DNA of 64,000 nt from Chinchilla lanigera (Eukaryota; Chordata; Mammalia; Rodentia; Chinchillidae), in assembly GCF_000276665.1 (NCBI RefSeq), contig NW_004955472.1:3247033-3311032 (forward strand), given 5' to 3'. This document shows positions 34,126 to 45,181 of the stretch, piece by piece; within the stretch, counting starts at the first letter, position 1; each line of letters starts with the position of its first letter. The notes under the pieces are model-generated. The model saw only the letters and a program-made list of their open reading frames with translations. It did not search any database and was not told the origin of the DNA. A program made the position numbers and the translations under genes.

Positions 34126-36105
34126 TTAAATCTATACATCATTTCATCCTTTTGAGGGACGTTAACTCAAAGGCATTTGTTCTTCGCTCTACCCTAAGAG
34201 GTCTGTTCTCCATGGACGAGTTCAAATCTAAGGTCATATAGCTAGGAGAAAGGGAGAGGTTGTGAGAGTTTTCCAAGGAAAAGTTGGATCGGATTTTCTG
34301 GCTTGGCTGATGAGATTGCTAGCTCCCTTTATTTCTGTCTGGAGCCTGGTCTCCCAGATAGTATCATCCCACTGATGATGGCAAAGCTGGCCAATCGTTA
34401 GGGCTGCAGCTAGGAAGGAAATTATCCAGTGTTTTAGAACTAACTGCATGTTCTTTGGGTCGCTGGTTTAGAACTAATTGGACCCAGCATTAGTATACTG
34501 GGGACGCAGAGTTGTTGTGGCAACACCTGAAATCATATCGAGACTTGCCTCTTCTCTGTTCCCATGTTTACCTGCGTGTGTGAGAGACACACTGCAATCC
34601 TACAGTCTGTGGCGTGTGACCTTGCATGTGCTATTTCTCCTAATCGTTGCTCTGTTTTTCACTTCCGGATATTTTCCTGCCAACCTCACTTGCCGGGGAT
34701 CGTCCCCTGGCTCTCTGCCCTTCTGCCCTCCATGCCAGGTGTTGTGCATGTGGATCTTGCTGCAACAGTAGGCCACTGCCTGCATCTGCCAGGGACCAGG
34801 AAGAAACCAGCCAGAGACCCTCTATGCAGCAGGGCTGGCACCCTGGACAGGTCCTGGGACCCAGATCCATTTCACTGAAGGGTTTAAACTCTAAGCAGTG
34901 TTGGTATTCCTTCTTGTGTCTTATTACACATTACTTAATTAGTGGGACATGAAGCATGCTGGCTGAAAACCACCACTTTCAGTGACACCGGGAGTGGTTT
35001 TTCTTAATTTGTGAAACTCATGTTTCTAGAAATGTCATGTTTTGTGTTCAGTAACACCTAGAAACAACTGAATGAGTCAGAACTTGTATTGTTTCTTCTT
35101 TGTTAAAAAGCTTGCTTTGGCAACGACCAATTTGAACATGTTCATGGTGGGGCAGAGAAAAATGAACTCCTTTTTACCTTGAAGGGCTCCAGCATAGAAG
35201 ATCTACCATGTTATGCGGTTCTCATTAATAAGAAAGGCCAAAAATGTCATGCTTGATTTGTGCCTTGTTGCTTGGTTGATGGAAACTATCTTGGAGGTGT
35301 TTTTTAAAAATAATGTGTTTGGGGGAAAATCAGACTGTTGCATACTATCTACTAAGAATAAAAGGATGATAGATTAAACAAGAATTACTTTCCCAGGGTA
35401 ACCATTAAATATTCATGCATGACACAGCAAATAATCGTGAGTGTTTTTTGGCAAGTTAGCAGTACAATTTATCTTTAAATTCTTTAGAAAAATAAGCTGT
35501 TAATCCTCCCACTCTTTATATAATAAAGTTAAAAATATTGCCCCTCCCATACCCTTCCCTGTTTCTTTGGCGTAAACTTAGTGTTATTTAAATAACGCTT
35601 AATTAGAATGTGGTTTTGGTAATACTTGGTATAGTCCTTAGTGTTGGATTCACTGCTGCCCCTGGGAGACCCATCTGATGAAGTGGCATTCCCAAAGCAA
35701 AGGTGAAGTCAAATTTGCTGAGCGTTCACAGCTTTAACGTTCATTTGTGACTTCCTGAAGTTGTAGATGAACTGGGGCTTCCCAGAGCACCAGCGCTGTA
35801 GACAAGTAAACAATGCTTGTCGTACAATTTTATTTGGAAAGAAAGTTTTAGGTAGAATTCAATGAAAGTGGGTGCTAGGATTTACTGATACCACACAGAA
35901 TTTGCCTGCTTAGCTGTCGCCTTGTCGAGCTCACCTGACTGCAGTTTTCTTTCTGAAATCAATCCCTAGTCCTTGGGAGACAGACCATGCAATTCTTGCT
36001 TACCACATTGTGACAGCTGTAAGCTTTTCATAATATATAGTGAAAGCTCCCTAGCTTAGGGACAAAAATCCAACACAAACCCTTTGTCCTTTATTTTCAG
36101 TTAAT
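34126..36105. other. Unique block, nothing recognised
   Basis: About 2 kb with no recognised repeat. Overlapping frames at 34.5-34.95 kb on both strands are in a GC-richer patch and show no domain. Confidence 0.4.
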
Positions 36106-36108
36106 TAA

Positions 36109-36297
36109 TTTGTGGCACTGGCAATTAAATCCAGGACCTGCTTACTGAGCTACATCCCCATATCTTAAGTTGTTAAATTTTGAGGTAGGATCTTGCTGAG
36201 TTGCTAAATTGGCCAGGATGGGCTTCAGTTTGCAATCCTCCTGCCTCAGCCTCCCAGAATGCAGGGATTACAGGCTTGAGCCACATTGCACAACTTG
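36109..36297 (-). mobile_element. B4-like (ID+B1) SINE, antisense
   Basis: A shortened ID part (GGCACTGGCAATTAAATCCA ... CTGAGCTACATCCCCATAT) is followed directly by antisense B1 (TTTTGAGGTAGGATCTTGCT, CTCCTGCCTCAGCCTCCCAG, GGGATTACAGGCTTGAGCCA). This is the fused form characteristic of rodents. Confidence 0.88.
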
Positions 36298-36499
36298 ACT
36301 GCCCCTTCCTTTTAAACTTAAAAAAGCTTAAAAAATCTGAAATATCATAACGTGCAGAAATCTGCAGAAAATCATTCACCTTTCTAAAAGCCATTTTCCA
36401 CTGGTTTTCATTTCCCACTCTGGGTTTCAGCAGTGATGAATTACTTGAGATCTTAAGATTTGTCTTGCTGCTTAACACTTCCATAATTGTGTGGATCCT

Positions 36500-36780
36500 C
36501 TTTTACTGCCCGGATCATCCTTCTCCCAGATCGCCCATCTCTCAGTGCTTGGCATACCTCAGTGACGTTTTCTGAGTTCACCACATAGAAATGTCCAAAC
36601 TCTGCTCTGCTCTCTACTTTAATGTTCTATATACTTCTACTCTTACACTTGAACATTTTCTTGGAATTGTTTCTTACACTGCAATCTCTAGTAAGGGCAG
36701 GGATGTTGTTCCATCAATCTGCCAAGGTCTAGTATTGAAATTAACACTGGTACTTAGTAAATGTTGATTGATTGGACTAA
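36500..36780 (+). mobile_element. L2 3' end, sense
   Basis: CTCTAGTAAGGGCAGGGATG, then TTGTTCCATCAATCTGCCAAG, then CTTAGTAAATGTTGATTGATTGG follow the L2 3' end (ctgtaagctccttGAGGGCAGGGA ... taGTAAATgttgttTGattga). An ancient LINE remnant. Confidence 0.7.
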
Positions 36781-36825
36781 TATATGAGTCTTATATACGA
36801 AACAGGAACTTTCTAAAAGGCGGAG

Positions 36826-37242
36826 ATGAGGCCACGTGCCCTCTTCCTTCCGTTTACATTCCAACTCCTACTGTGGGATGGTGAAGAGAAGCCGGAGGTC
36901 CGCTTGGCTTCTGTGGTGGGGAGGGGACGCCTCCTGCTGTGCTTGGTGGATGGAGGCAAATCAAAACGCCAGTGGAAAGAGGGGACGGGTGCTAGAAGAA
37001 GGTCAAGGCTTGCCTGTCCTGCGAGGGATTCATTGACTAAGTCAGGTAGGTTTTATCGCGTCTGCCCTGCTGCTCGCGATACCTTTGGGCCTGGCACTGT
37101 GGGCGGAGCCAGCACCCGCAGCGGCTGGAGCAAACCGGAAGGGCAGGGAGGGACCGCCTACCTAGCGCACCTGCGCTGTTTTCTGGCGAACAGAGCACGT
37201 GGAGGGGGAAGCACGCAAGCACACAATAGACTGATGGCTTAA
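36826..37242 (+). other. GC-rich patch with a 138-codon open frame
   Basis: The longest frame not explained by repeats runs 36,826-37,242 on +. The right half (37,010-37,215) has about 14 CpGs in 200 bases. The predicted protein is Arg/Gly-rich with no recognised domain, as expected for a chance frame in GC-rich DNA. A donor-like TCAG|GTAGGT occurs at about 37,045. It could be a small CpG-island promoter or non-coding RNA exon. I do not call it a gene. Confidence 0.25.
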
Positions 37243-37489
37243 AATTTAAAAATCACGTGGAATGAGTGGTTTTCAATTTCATTAAGCCTAGTAGAAATTT
37301 CTATCAATTAGAATGATAGTTGTACATCCTTCTATCTAAGTGAGAGTTTACTGAAAATTCACATAAGGTACCCCTTCCTCTATATGCTTTGCTGATGTCT
37401 AACAATGATATAAATCTATGATTATTAAAGGGGGAAGGGTGATTCCTGGAGTCGTGTGAAAAACGACCTAGGCAAGCGTAAGAAAGGAG

Positions 37490-38005
37490 CCTGGGTTAAT
37501 CCTGAGGCAGAAACGTAGAGCCGACGTGTATCCTTATGAGTCTGTCAGTTTTATTTCAGTGGTATGGTGTGTGTCTTGTCACTGTGACCCAGTACCTGAG
37601 AAAAACAGCTCTGAGGAGGAGTTTATTTTGGCTCAATTTCGGAGGTTTTGGTCCACGGTCAGCTGGTTCCGCTGCTGTGGGCTTGATGTAGGCAGCATAG
37701 CATGGAGAAGCAAAGCCGCTCGCTTCATGGCGGGGAGGAAGCAGAGAACGTGGAGGCCGGGCGGAGGCCGAGAGGAAGGGCAGGAGGGGAGATACGCACA
37801 TTTCAGGCACATTCCCAGTGACCTGATGCCCTGATGTGGGATGCACCTCTAATAGCCCGTTTAGTTATGAACTCACTAGTGGATTGATCCATTGATGAAG
37901 TTGGTGCCCTTATGATCCGGTCATCTCTGAATATTACTGTACTGGCAATCAAGCCCTCAATCTATGAATTTTTAGGGGATGCTTCTTTAGAAAACCATAA
38001 CAATA
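37490..38005 (-). mobile_element. URR1-like hAT element, copy B, with flanking repeat unit
   Basis: From about 37,556: GTGACCCAGTACCTGAGAAA, GAGTTTATTTTGGCTCAATT, GGTCCACGGTCAGCTGGTTC, ending GAAAACCATAACAATAG. These are antisense URR1-type words shared with the 50.2 and 58.8 kb copies. The 65 bases before it (CCTGGGTTAATCCTGAGGCA ...) recur at 41,107-41,175, so the unit extends leftward. Confidence 0.6.
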
Positions 38006-39277
38006 GTCTTCGGAAAGTAATGTCTGGGTGGTGAAGATTGCTAGAATACTCTCTCTGGGTTTCTCCTATATAATAATAGAATGCTAGTGGATTTCTCAAA
38101 ATCTTATGGGTTGCCTGGCTCGGTGGAAGGGTTTTTTGCTAGTCTTTCTTGGGTCTTTCATGAGGTTGCAGCAGACTTACGGCTGAGGCTGGACTGCTCC
38201 GGGTGGCTTGACTCTATGACAGTGCTTTATGGGGACAGATGGGAGGTGGCGCTGCCAGGTCTCCTTCTCCACAAGATCTCTTCACATAATCTCTCCAGTA
38301 GACAGATGGACATAGATGGACTTTTTCTACTGTACTTCCGGTTGCAAACGTGCTAATGTGGGAATTATTAGGCTTTCATAGGGCTTAGGCCTACCTAAAA
38401 CTGGCTTAGTTACTTCTGCCCCATTCTACTGGTTAAAACACGTCATGAGGCCAGGTAGATTTACTATGGGTAGACGGCACTTGGGGCATGGAAGCCAGAA
38501 CATATGTGTTTCACTGGGTGCCATCACTGGCAATCAGCTGCCACCACCTCCCAATCCACTTTTGTATCATTTTGATATCATCACCAACTTCACAATTTCC
38601 AGTAAAGCAATGGTAATAAACACATGTATGACCCCAGAGGAGTGACCCTGAAATACTAATGAAGTGTAATTTCTTATCCACTCTCTTATATAAGGAGCCA
38701 GCCATATACTACGATTTAGAAAAACAGAAAATTGCATTTAGAAAAATAGAAAATTGTATTTTGTGCACTAAAATGCATAAAATGCTTACAACATTTCCAC
38801 ATTCGTACAACACACTTCACTCGCGTCCATTCCCCATTGTCCTCTCTTTCACCCCCTCCCTTTCTTAGTACAGAATTCCTCTCCCCTGGCTTAGCACAGG
38901 ATTCTCGAGGAGGAAGTTTGTCATTCTGAAAGAACTTGCCATCATTTAGTGAGCCAGCGGTGGTCAGTGCCGATAGAGCCCGAGTTAGGAGACTGTGTTG
39001 CGTTGTACTTCATTATCAAGCACTTTGGAATCTCCGTTAATTAATTTCATGTTTTTTATGCATTGGTTTTCTTCACTGAAAAACAAGTAAGGTTCAGCCT
39101 TATTTTCTCACAATAATTCTTAGTATGTGAGGGATCAACATTTAAAACATTGACATACTCTTAAAATGGTTTATTTTAATGCCATGGCTAAGACAGTAAT
39201 AATTAATTGAGCCAACTAAATCATGAGAAAAAACATACAGTTTACATTTGAAGCAAAAGCCTTAAAATTAGGGCCAT
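38006..39277. other. Unique sequence, nothing recognised
   Basis: No recognised repeat or gene. It includes an A-rich direct repeat of AGAAAA(T/C)AGAAAATTG near 38,715-38,757. Confidence 0.4.
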
Positions 39278-39355
39278 GGGGCTGGAGATATAGCTCAGTG
39301 GTGTAGCACTTGCCTAGCATGAGGGAGGCCTGGGTTTGAACTCCAGCACTGAAAA
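39278..39355 (+). mobile_element. ID SINE, sense
   Basis: GGGGCTGGAGATATAGCTCA (A box) through GGGTTTGAACTCCAGCACTG (B box) gives a near-complete ID body with only a short A-rich tail and no clear target duplication. Probably an older subfamily than the GGTACC copies. Confidence 0.92.
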
Positions 39356-39369
39356 GAATATTTATGGCT

Positions 39370-39420
39370 AGCCCTGGCACATAGTAGGTATTCACAGATT
39401 TGATGACTAAATGATAATAA
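39370..39420 (+). mobile_element. MIR/L2 3' tail, sense
   Basis: CCCTGGCACATAGTAGGTAT with ATTTGATGACTAAATGATAA matches the common 3' end of MIR and L2. The ID at 39,278 sits just upstream and may have inserted into it. Confidence 0.6.
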
Positions 39421-39446
39421 ACAACTTAAAAGAGTAAATCCTCTGT

Positions 39447-39795
39447 TATGGTTTGTGTCTGGGTGTCCCCCCAAAGCCTCATGCGGCCATGGGGCAGGCT
39501 TTTAGAGTTTGATTGATTATGGGTGTGGGAGCTACACCCACACTGGGGTGGATAGTTTGCATATGTAAGGGAGAGGAAGAGGCTGCTTCTGGCCATTTCC
39601 TCCCTTTGGTGCTTGTTGCTTTGCTGTGTTCTGTCGTCATGAGCTGTAGCTCTCTGCCATGTGCCACTCTGCCTTGTAACTTGCCAAGTACGGACTGAAA
39701 CCTCCACAAACCGTAAGCGAAATAAACCTTTCCTTCCTTAATTTTGGGCATCAGGTATTTTGTCCCAGCAACGAGAGAAAAGTAACCAAGACATC
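39447..39795 (+). mobile_element. URR1-like hAT element, copy C
   Basis: TTATGGTTTGTGTCTGGGTG at the left; AACCGTAAGCGAAATAAACC, TCAGGTATTTTGTCCCAGCA and AGAAAAGTAACCAAGAC at the right. The right end is the hallmark of rodent URR1-type repeats. It is in the opposite orientation to copies B, E and G, and nearly full length, so it links the two end types seen singly elsewhere. Confidence 0.75.
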
Positions 39796-40690
39796 CTCCA
39801 AAACGTTTTATATTCTCAACACATTTCCTTTTTGCCACAAGAAATGAATGAGAGTAACCTTTATTTTATAATTTAGAACATGAGTGTTTAACCTTTCAAA
39901 CTTGCTTAATGATATAAACTACAGGCTAATAAGTTATCTTTTCATTAGTGAATTAAAAGATTGGCTTTTTTATTAGCATCTGCTTCTGCTTAATAATGCA
40001 AAAAGTCATCACATCCACAAGTACCATAAGTCTTAAATTAATTCCTATCACTTTGGCTTATGAATTGGAGAATGCACACATTTAAGCAAGAATGTAATGA
40101 CAAATGATCTAAAAATTTCAGATAAACCTGAAAGTATATGAATTCTTCAGTATGACTTCATTATTTTTGGTAAGAAAAATATGGTGGGGCTCTGTGTGCC
40201 TGTGTCTTTCTTGAGAAAAGTCTGTGCTCAATTGAGTTACAGAAATATATTGGGGATAAGACATCTGTTTAGCATTCCACTTTCTCTTATAGTATATAGC
40301 AGCTGACATTTTATTAACAAAATTTTATTTTTGATACAATCTGTTTACAATGTCATAAAATTAAAATATCATTAGATGAATATTTTTGTTCTATCCATGC
40401 TTAGATTCTAGAAGATACTGCTCTTTGTGGTGGAGGATACTCAAGAGGATTAATTTATGTGCCGACTTTACTGGGTTACATGATCCCCAGACATTGAGAC
40501 AAACTATTCTATTCTGTAAATGTGTTTTTGTAGATTACCATTTCAGTTAGCAGGCTGAGTAAAGTGGATTGCCTTACCTAGTGTGAGTGACCCTCATCTA
40601 ATCAGTTGAAGATCTGGCTGCTTCAGGTGGACGTAGCTGTTGGAAATGACACGATGGAGTCTTTCCTGGTTCTTGGGCCTTTGAAATCAT
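39796..40690. other. AT-rich unique sequence
   Basis: No repeat recognised up to about 40.6 kb. The base composition is strongly AT. Confidence 0.4.
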
Positions 40691-40694
40691 TTTG

Positions 40695-41112
40695 GAACCA
40701 CAGTACAGGCTCTCCTAAATCTCTTCACCCTACAGTTCTCTACTGGACGACTCTATGAATGATGAGCTATTGCTTCTGTAAAGGGCACTGCTGTACTGGG
40801 AGACAGCAGCTGTGAACTTCAGCAGAAATATGTCTAGGGAAACAACTTTTTTCCTGCTCAGTATTGATCTCCCCTTCCTCTGCCCCCAGGTCTTCAGTTT
40901 CCCTCCCTTAGGTTCAGTTCATGCACCCCAGATCGGGCTGATATCACTTTCAGCTTCAAGAGTTTGGTGCCCGTTAGGTCTGCCCAGTCAGGAAGTCGCA
41001 CTTGCCTATCCACCGTGATGGATGGAGGGGTGAGAATGGGACCCAAACTGGACCAAACAGAGTCAACAGGACTCAGTTCTGGAACTGTACAAAATTTCTA
41101 GGAAAGAAACCT
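40695..41112 (+). mobile_element. Repeat family X, copy 1
   Basis: About 350 bases, clearly similar to 44,235-44,580. Both contain GAGCTATTGCTTCTGTAAAG, CTTCAAGAGTTTGGTGC, CACTTGCCTATCCAC and ACCAAACAGAGTCAACAGGA. The text recalls an old mammalian interspersed repeat with CCCAATCAGGAG and GACCCAAACTAGACC. It is not coding. Identity between copies looks high, so one may be a segmental copy rather than two old insertions. Confidence 0.6.
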
Positions 41113-41335
41113 GGGTTAATTCTTAGGCAGAAATGTAGAGCCAGCTGGCCTCCTTCTGAGTCTAGTTGTCCAGTTATATTTTGTTTTCCTTTTTTGGTAC
41201 TGGGAATCAAACTCAGGACCTCACACCAGGCAGGTGCTGTACTGCTGAGCTATATCCCCAGCCCTGTACAGTTGTATTTCAATGTTATGGTGCTTGCATT
41301 AATTTCTTGTTACTGTGACCCAATACCTCTCTTAA
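41107..41335 (+). repeat. Segment shared with 37.49-37.61 kb, carrying an ID
   Basis: CCTGGGTTAATTCTTAGGCA, AAATGTAGAGCCAGC and, after the ID, TTTCAATGTTATGGTG ... TACTGTGACCCAATACCT parallel 37,490-37,610 closely. Similarity stops at about 41,336, where copy B continues into URR1-like text and this copy does not. Confidence 0.6.
41171..41279 (-). mobile_element. ID SINE, antisense
   Basis: T-rich tail, GGTACTGGGAATCAAACTCA, then GCTGAGCTATATCCCCAGCC. The flanking near-duplication is CAGTTATATTT (41,171-41,181) and CAGTTGTATTT (41,269-41,279). One mismatch suggests moderate age. Confidence 0.92.
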
Positions 41336-41877
41336 GTCTCCATCTTGCTAAGAGTAATCTTGTGACTTCTCAGTTTCTGAAATTGCACAAGTCAGTTCCT
41401 TACAATGTCTCTCTCCTATTGGTTCTGCTTTTCTGGAGATCTCTGACCAACATAATATCCTCTAAGGCATCTGGTCAGTTCACAGTCACTCCCCTTTACT
41501 TAGACACTGTCTTCCAACCTGTATGGATCAGTCCGACTGCCATTGTATCCTATGTGAGGCCACTTCCCAGTGATAGTCAAGTAGTCCAGAGATGAACAAT
41601 CTGTCCAGAGGTGTTCTCATCATTTCACTTCAGAATTAGACATTGGGCCTGAGACAAGAGAGAGAGGAGAGTTTCCTATTCTGCTACTATGTGACACCGA
41701 GACTGGTGGGCTGGTGACTGTTCTCCGTCATGTAGCTAAGAAGCAGAGGAAGCCCATCTGTGGGACAGTAGAACATGCCATACATTGAAAAGAGAAGGTG
41801 CTTCTGACCTGCCTCCATCCCGCTCCCATCTCTTCTTGAAGTCTGAATGTTTCCCTGGCTTTCGTATTGGTTCCTTT
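41336..41877. other. Mostly unique sequence
   Basis: No clear repeat. The 197-codon + frame 41,002-41,595 ends here but is a fusion of repeat family X, ID and flanking sequence. Confidence 0.4.
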
Positions 41878-42061
41878 TATTTGGTACTATAGGTTCAATC
41901 TAGGGCCCTTGTACTGAGCTATGCCCCAAGCCCCTTTCTAAATTTTGAGACAGGGTCGTGGTATGTTACTAAGTTTCCTGGGCTGGGCTTGAACTTGCAG
42001 TCCTCGTGCCTTAGTCTCCCAGAGTGCTGAGACTGCAGATGTGCACCACCATGCCCACCTT
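41878..42061 (-). mobile_element. B4-like (ID+B1) SINE, antisense
   Basis: TTGGTACTATAGGTTCAATC, GTACTGAGCTATGCCCCAAG, then TTTTGAGACAGGGTCGTGGT, TTAGTCTCCCAGAGTGCTGA and GTGCACCACCATGCCCACC: an ID remnant fused to B1. Confidence 0.88.
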
Positions 42062-42595
42062 TGCTTTGGTTCCTTATGAAATCTCTACATCACATCCCTA
42101 CCCCCTACCACTTATTCCCTCGCTTATTTACACTGGCTTAAGGAGGGGTCTAGTAACTCAGCAGCCCCAGTTGGCCTGGCCCACCTGGAACTTTATACTT
42201 GTTTGTTAACTAGAGTTACAGAGAAACACGAAGAAAAGATAGAATGAAAATCCAGTCAGGTGTGGTTGTTTGTGAATGAGCCACAGAAAGAATTAAAAAA
42301 CAAATCTCTTTGAGTCAGTTCTAGTTTGAAGCCAACATTTTAAAGCAATTGTTCAGAGTGCCGTAGTGCCTCATATATTAAAAAATAATGCCCAAGCCAG
42401 GATGTATTACTTAATTCTATTTTGAAATGTTGATTCATAGTCAGCAGAGACCACAATTGTACCTGAAAGGTAGTTTCCTCTGTAAATTGTTTTGGTAAAT
42501 TGTGAATTCAGGGTGAAGGCTTCATTTCTCTGTATTAAAGTCTCACTCGGTAATTGTAAACATGTGTCTACATTCTTCTAGGGTATGCGAAAAAT
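42062..42595. other. Unique sequence, nothing recognised
   Basis: Repeat-free-looking, AT-rich toward the right. Confidence 0.4.
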
Positions 42596-42599
42596 ACGG

Positions 42600-42712
42600 A
42601 AAGCTGTAAGTGAGAATAACTGCAGTACTCCCCTGGGGATTAAAAAAAAGACAAGTGCTTAGTCCTAGGCACATAGTAAGGTCTCCACAAATGCTAACTA
42701 TTATTTTCAGAT
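42600..42712 (+). mobile_element. MIR SINE 3' half, sense
   Basis: GAGAATAACTGCAGTACTCC and CTAGGCACATAGTAAGGTCT followed by AATGCTAACTATTATT match the MIR second half and 3' end. Confidence 0.65.
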
Positions 42713-43099
42713 TTGGAAGAAAACAGCTCAAGACTTTATTTATTTTTTGCCACCCCAGGTGATTCTTCCCACACAGGAAGCGTTATTATTTTGTTCTGCC
42801 CTTCTCTGTGTGGGAAAGTACTGTAATGGATGCAGAGAAATAAAGCTCTGTGGCCTCTTGCCAGCATCTAAACGAAGGTTTTCCTCCTGCAGAATCTCCA
42901 GAGCAGGCAGCGAAGACAAGAACATGAAATTACTCCTTTTAATGGCCAAATGGGGATAGGAGTTTGGCGTTCCAACCCTAACAAGCAGCTAGATCTGCAG
43001 GGTCCTTAGATGGCATGCTTAACTAGCGCCTGCCCGTCCCCTGCCCAGCTCGGTGCTGATGGCTGTGAGTGGGCAATGAGGAAAGGAGAGGAGGGGAAA
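42713..43099. other. Unique sequence
   Basis: No recognised repeat or gene. Confidence 0.4.
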
Positions 43100-43330
43100 G
43101 GCAGGCAGAATTCTTAGGAGGGCATTTCTATTTCTGGCAAGGCATCACTTGGTTATGTAAAGCGACACATTTATCTGGAGGCCTTTTTTAAAAAAGTGAA
43201 CATTGCCTTCTAATGAATCCTGAATAAAAGCGATAGGATCCTGATTAATTTTTAATCAGCAGTGGTTGTGCACTGCATGTAAGAATATTGAAATTAATAC
43301 ATAATTAAAGCGGATTTGTGCAGAACAGTT
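43100..43330. promoter_or_regulatory. Conserved-looking AT-rich block with homeodomain-type palindrome
   Basis: Repeat-free sequence with an exact palindrome CTGATTAA-TTT-TTAATCAG (43,241-43,259). Its arms give TGATTAAT on + and TGATTAAA on -, close to the PBX-HOX composite site TGATNNAT. Nearby are AATTAATACATAATTAAAGC and other TAAT cores. This style is typical of developmental enhancers, but conservation cannot be seen from one sequence. Confidence 0.3.
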
Positions 43331-43728
43331 CACGTGAGAGTTGAGTAGCAGCGAACAAAATCGAACATTTGCAAATGTGACCCCAGCTCTGTACCCAGAT
43401 CTCTGAGACACAGACGAGACCAGCGTTTTCCTGGGGCACGGTTACTCTTCCAAGAAGCACTGAGAAACCTCTGGGAGTGGTGGCTGGGGCCAAAATCATC
43501 GATGCTGGGTTGGAGATGGCACTGGACACTAATTAGGACAGAACCAGCGTATACCACAGCCTTCGCAGGAGCTTTCCTCCTCCTGCTTTGCATTAACTCA
43601 TAGGTTCCCCCTCTTTAAGTCAAGGTGTTGGGGAACCCCTGTCACTCTGACAGAGGAGGACAGCGGGCGAGAAATCTACACGTCTAAGTGTAAGTTGGAT
43701 TTGCTGTGTTGTGGTAGGATAACGGGAC
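43331..43728. other. Unique sequence
   Basis: No recognised repeat. It contains moderately GC-rich text with minus-strand frames of no known family. Confidence 0.4.
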
Positions 43729-43729
43729 A

Positions 43730-44145
43730 TTTGACACGGTTATGATTTAGATGTAGAATGGCTCCTAAAGTTGTGCATGTTCGGAGGTGGCACTTTTGGA
43801 AAGCGAGTGTATCAGCCGAGCACTTACACTCATCAGCGGGCTAATTCACTGATGAATTCACAGCTAAGCGTGCTGTCCGTAGGCGCACCCTGTCTGGAAG
43901 AAGTGTGTCCCTGAGGAGTTGCCTGTGGAAGGTGCATTGACCTGTCTGACTCTTCCTTTCTCTGTCTGTTTCCTGGTTGCCTGGGATTAACCAGCTTTCT
44001 TCTGCTCTGCCCTTCCCCCATGCTTTTCTTCCTTGGAGCAAGCAACCCACGAACTGAACTCCCAGAACCATGAGCTCAATTAAACCTCTCCTCTTTACAC
44101 CGTGGGTGTCAGATATTTTGTCCCAGTGGGGAAAAGCTAGTACCA
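43730..44145 (+). mobile_element. URR1-like hAT element, copy D
   Basis: GGTTATGATTTAGATGTAGA and ATGGCTCCTAAAGTTGTGC at the left; AATTAAACCTCTCCTCTTTA and TCAGATATTTTGTCCCAGTG at the right. Same end signature as copies A, C and F, with a different-looking left part, so perhaps a related subfamily. Confidence 0.6.
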
Positions 44146-44194
44146 GTAGCCCTCCCCAGATGACAATGAAACTACATTGCTGAGGGTGGGGGAG

Positions 44195-44870
44195 ATTCTC
44201 TAACTCTTCACCCTGCCTGACTCTGTGAATGACGAGCTATTGCTTCTGTAAAGGGCACCTCTGTACTGGGAGACAGCGGCTGTGAGCTTCCCCAGAAATG
44301 CATCTGACGAACAACTTTTTTCTGCTCAGCATTGATCTTCCCTTCCTCTGCCCCCAGGTCTCCAATTGCCCTCCCACAGGTTCACTTCATGCACCGAGAT
44401 AGGGCTGACACCACTTTCAGCTTCAAGAGTTTGGTGCGAGTTAGGTCTGCCCAATCAGGAGGTCACACTTGCCTATCCACTGTGATAGGTGGAGGGGTGA
44501 GAATGGGACCCAAACTAGACCAAACAGAGTCAACAGGACTCAGTTCTGGAATTTTAAAAAATTTCTGGGAAAGAAACCTTTCCTTCTGTGGACTTAGTTT
44601 TGACAAAAAGTAGATTGAGAGCCAAGGCACAAGCCATCCAGGAGAAACATCTAAAAATATGGGGTATTTTTCTATAACATTGTTTAAATACACAGACCTA
44701 GCAGCTGTGCTTAGACTTCATCTGCAGCTGGACTTCTCAGTTACATGAAGCAATAAATCCTCTATTCCCCTTTAAAATCTACTTTAGTTTGAGTTGAGTT
44801 TTCTACTATTGCAGCTGAAACATCTTGACTGATATGAGGCTTTCAGAAGTCTGAGCCTTTCTTTGTAATA
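44195..44870 (+). mobile_element. Repeat family X, copy 2 (longer)
   Basis: The left 350 bases match 40,765-41,112. This copy then continues with CAGTTACATGAAGCAATAAA, TACTTTAGTTTGAGTTGAGT and GCAGCTGAAACATCTTGACT. That text recalls the 3' end of an old mammalian repeat (aataaatnctcttttttgct ... gagttgggtttctgtcactt). Copy 1 lacks this part and joins a different repeat at 41,107. Confidence 0.6.
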
Positions 44871-45180
44871 TTAGTTTAACAGATTTCAGGATACTTTTCC
44901 CTGCTGAGTTGTGTACTTGCATGCTGATGACTGGGGATTGTAACATTTATTTAGCTTTTGAAATCAGCCCGGGTCCCTACCCTCGTGAGTATTCTGTATG
45001 GCTCAGGAAAGTGGGGAGCATAGGGTGATACAAAATTGGAGAAATTAATGACGAGTAATTATATTTTTCTAAAGTGCCATGTTAGAGAACATTCCTCTAG
45101 GGCAAAGTTTTTCAAAAATTGAAGGGGTATATTAATCACCTGCAAATTTTGTAGTGAGGCTGATTATGATTCAGAAATTT
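44871..45180. other. Unique sequence
   Basis: No gene or repeat recognised. TTTTTCAAAAATTGAAGGGG (from about 45,108) may belong to an eroded hAT relic. Confidence 0.35.
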
Positions 45181-45181
45181 C

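Noticed and set aside
41002..41595. 197-codon + strand open frame, the longest in the window
   Set aside because: It is a fusion of repeat family X, an antisense ID SINE and flanking sequence; the middle is plainly translated ID.
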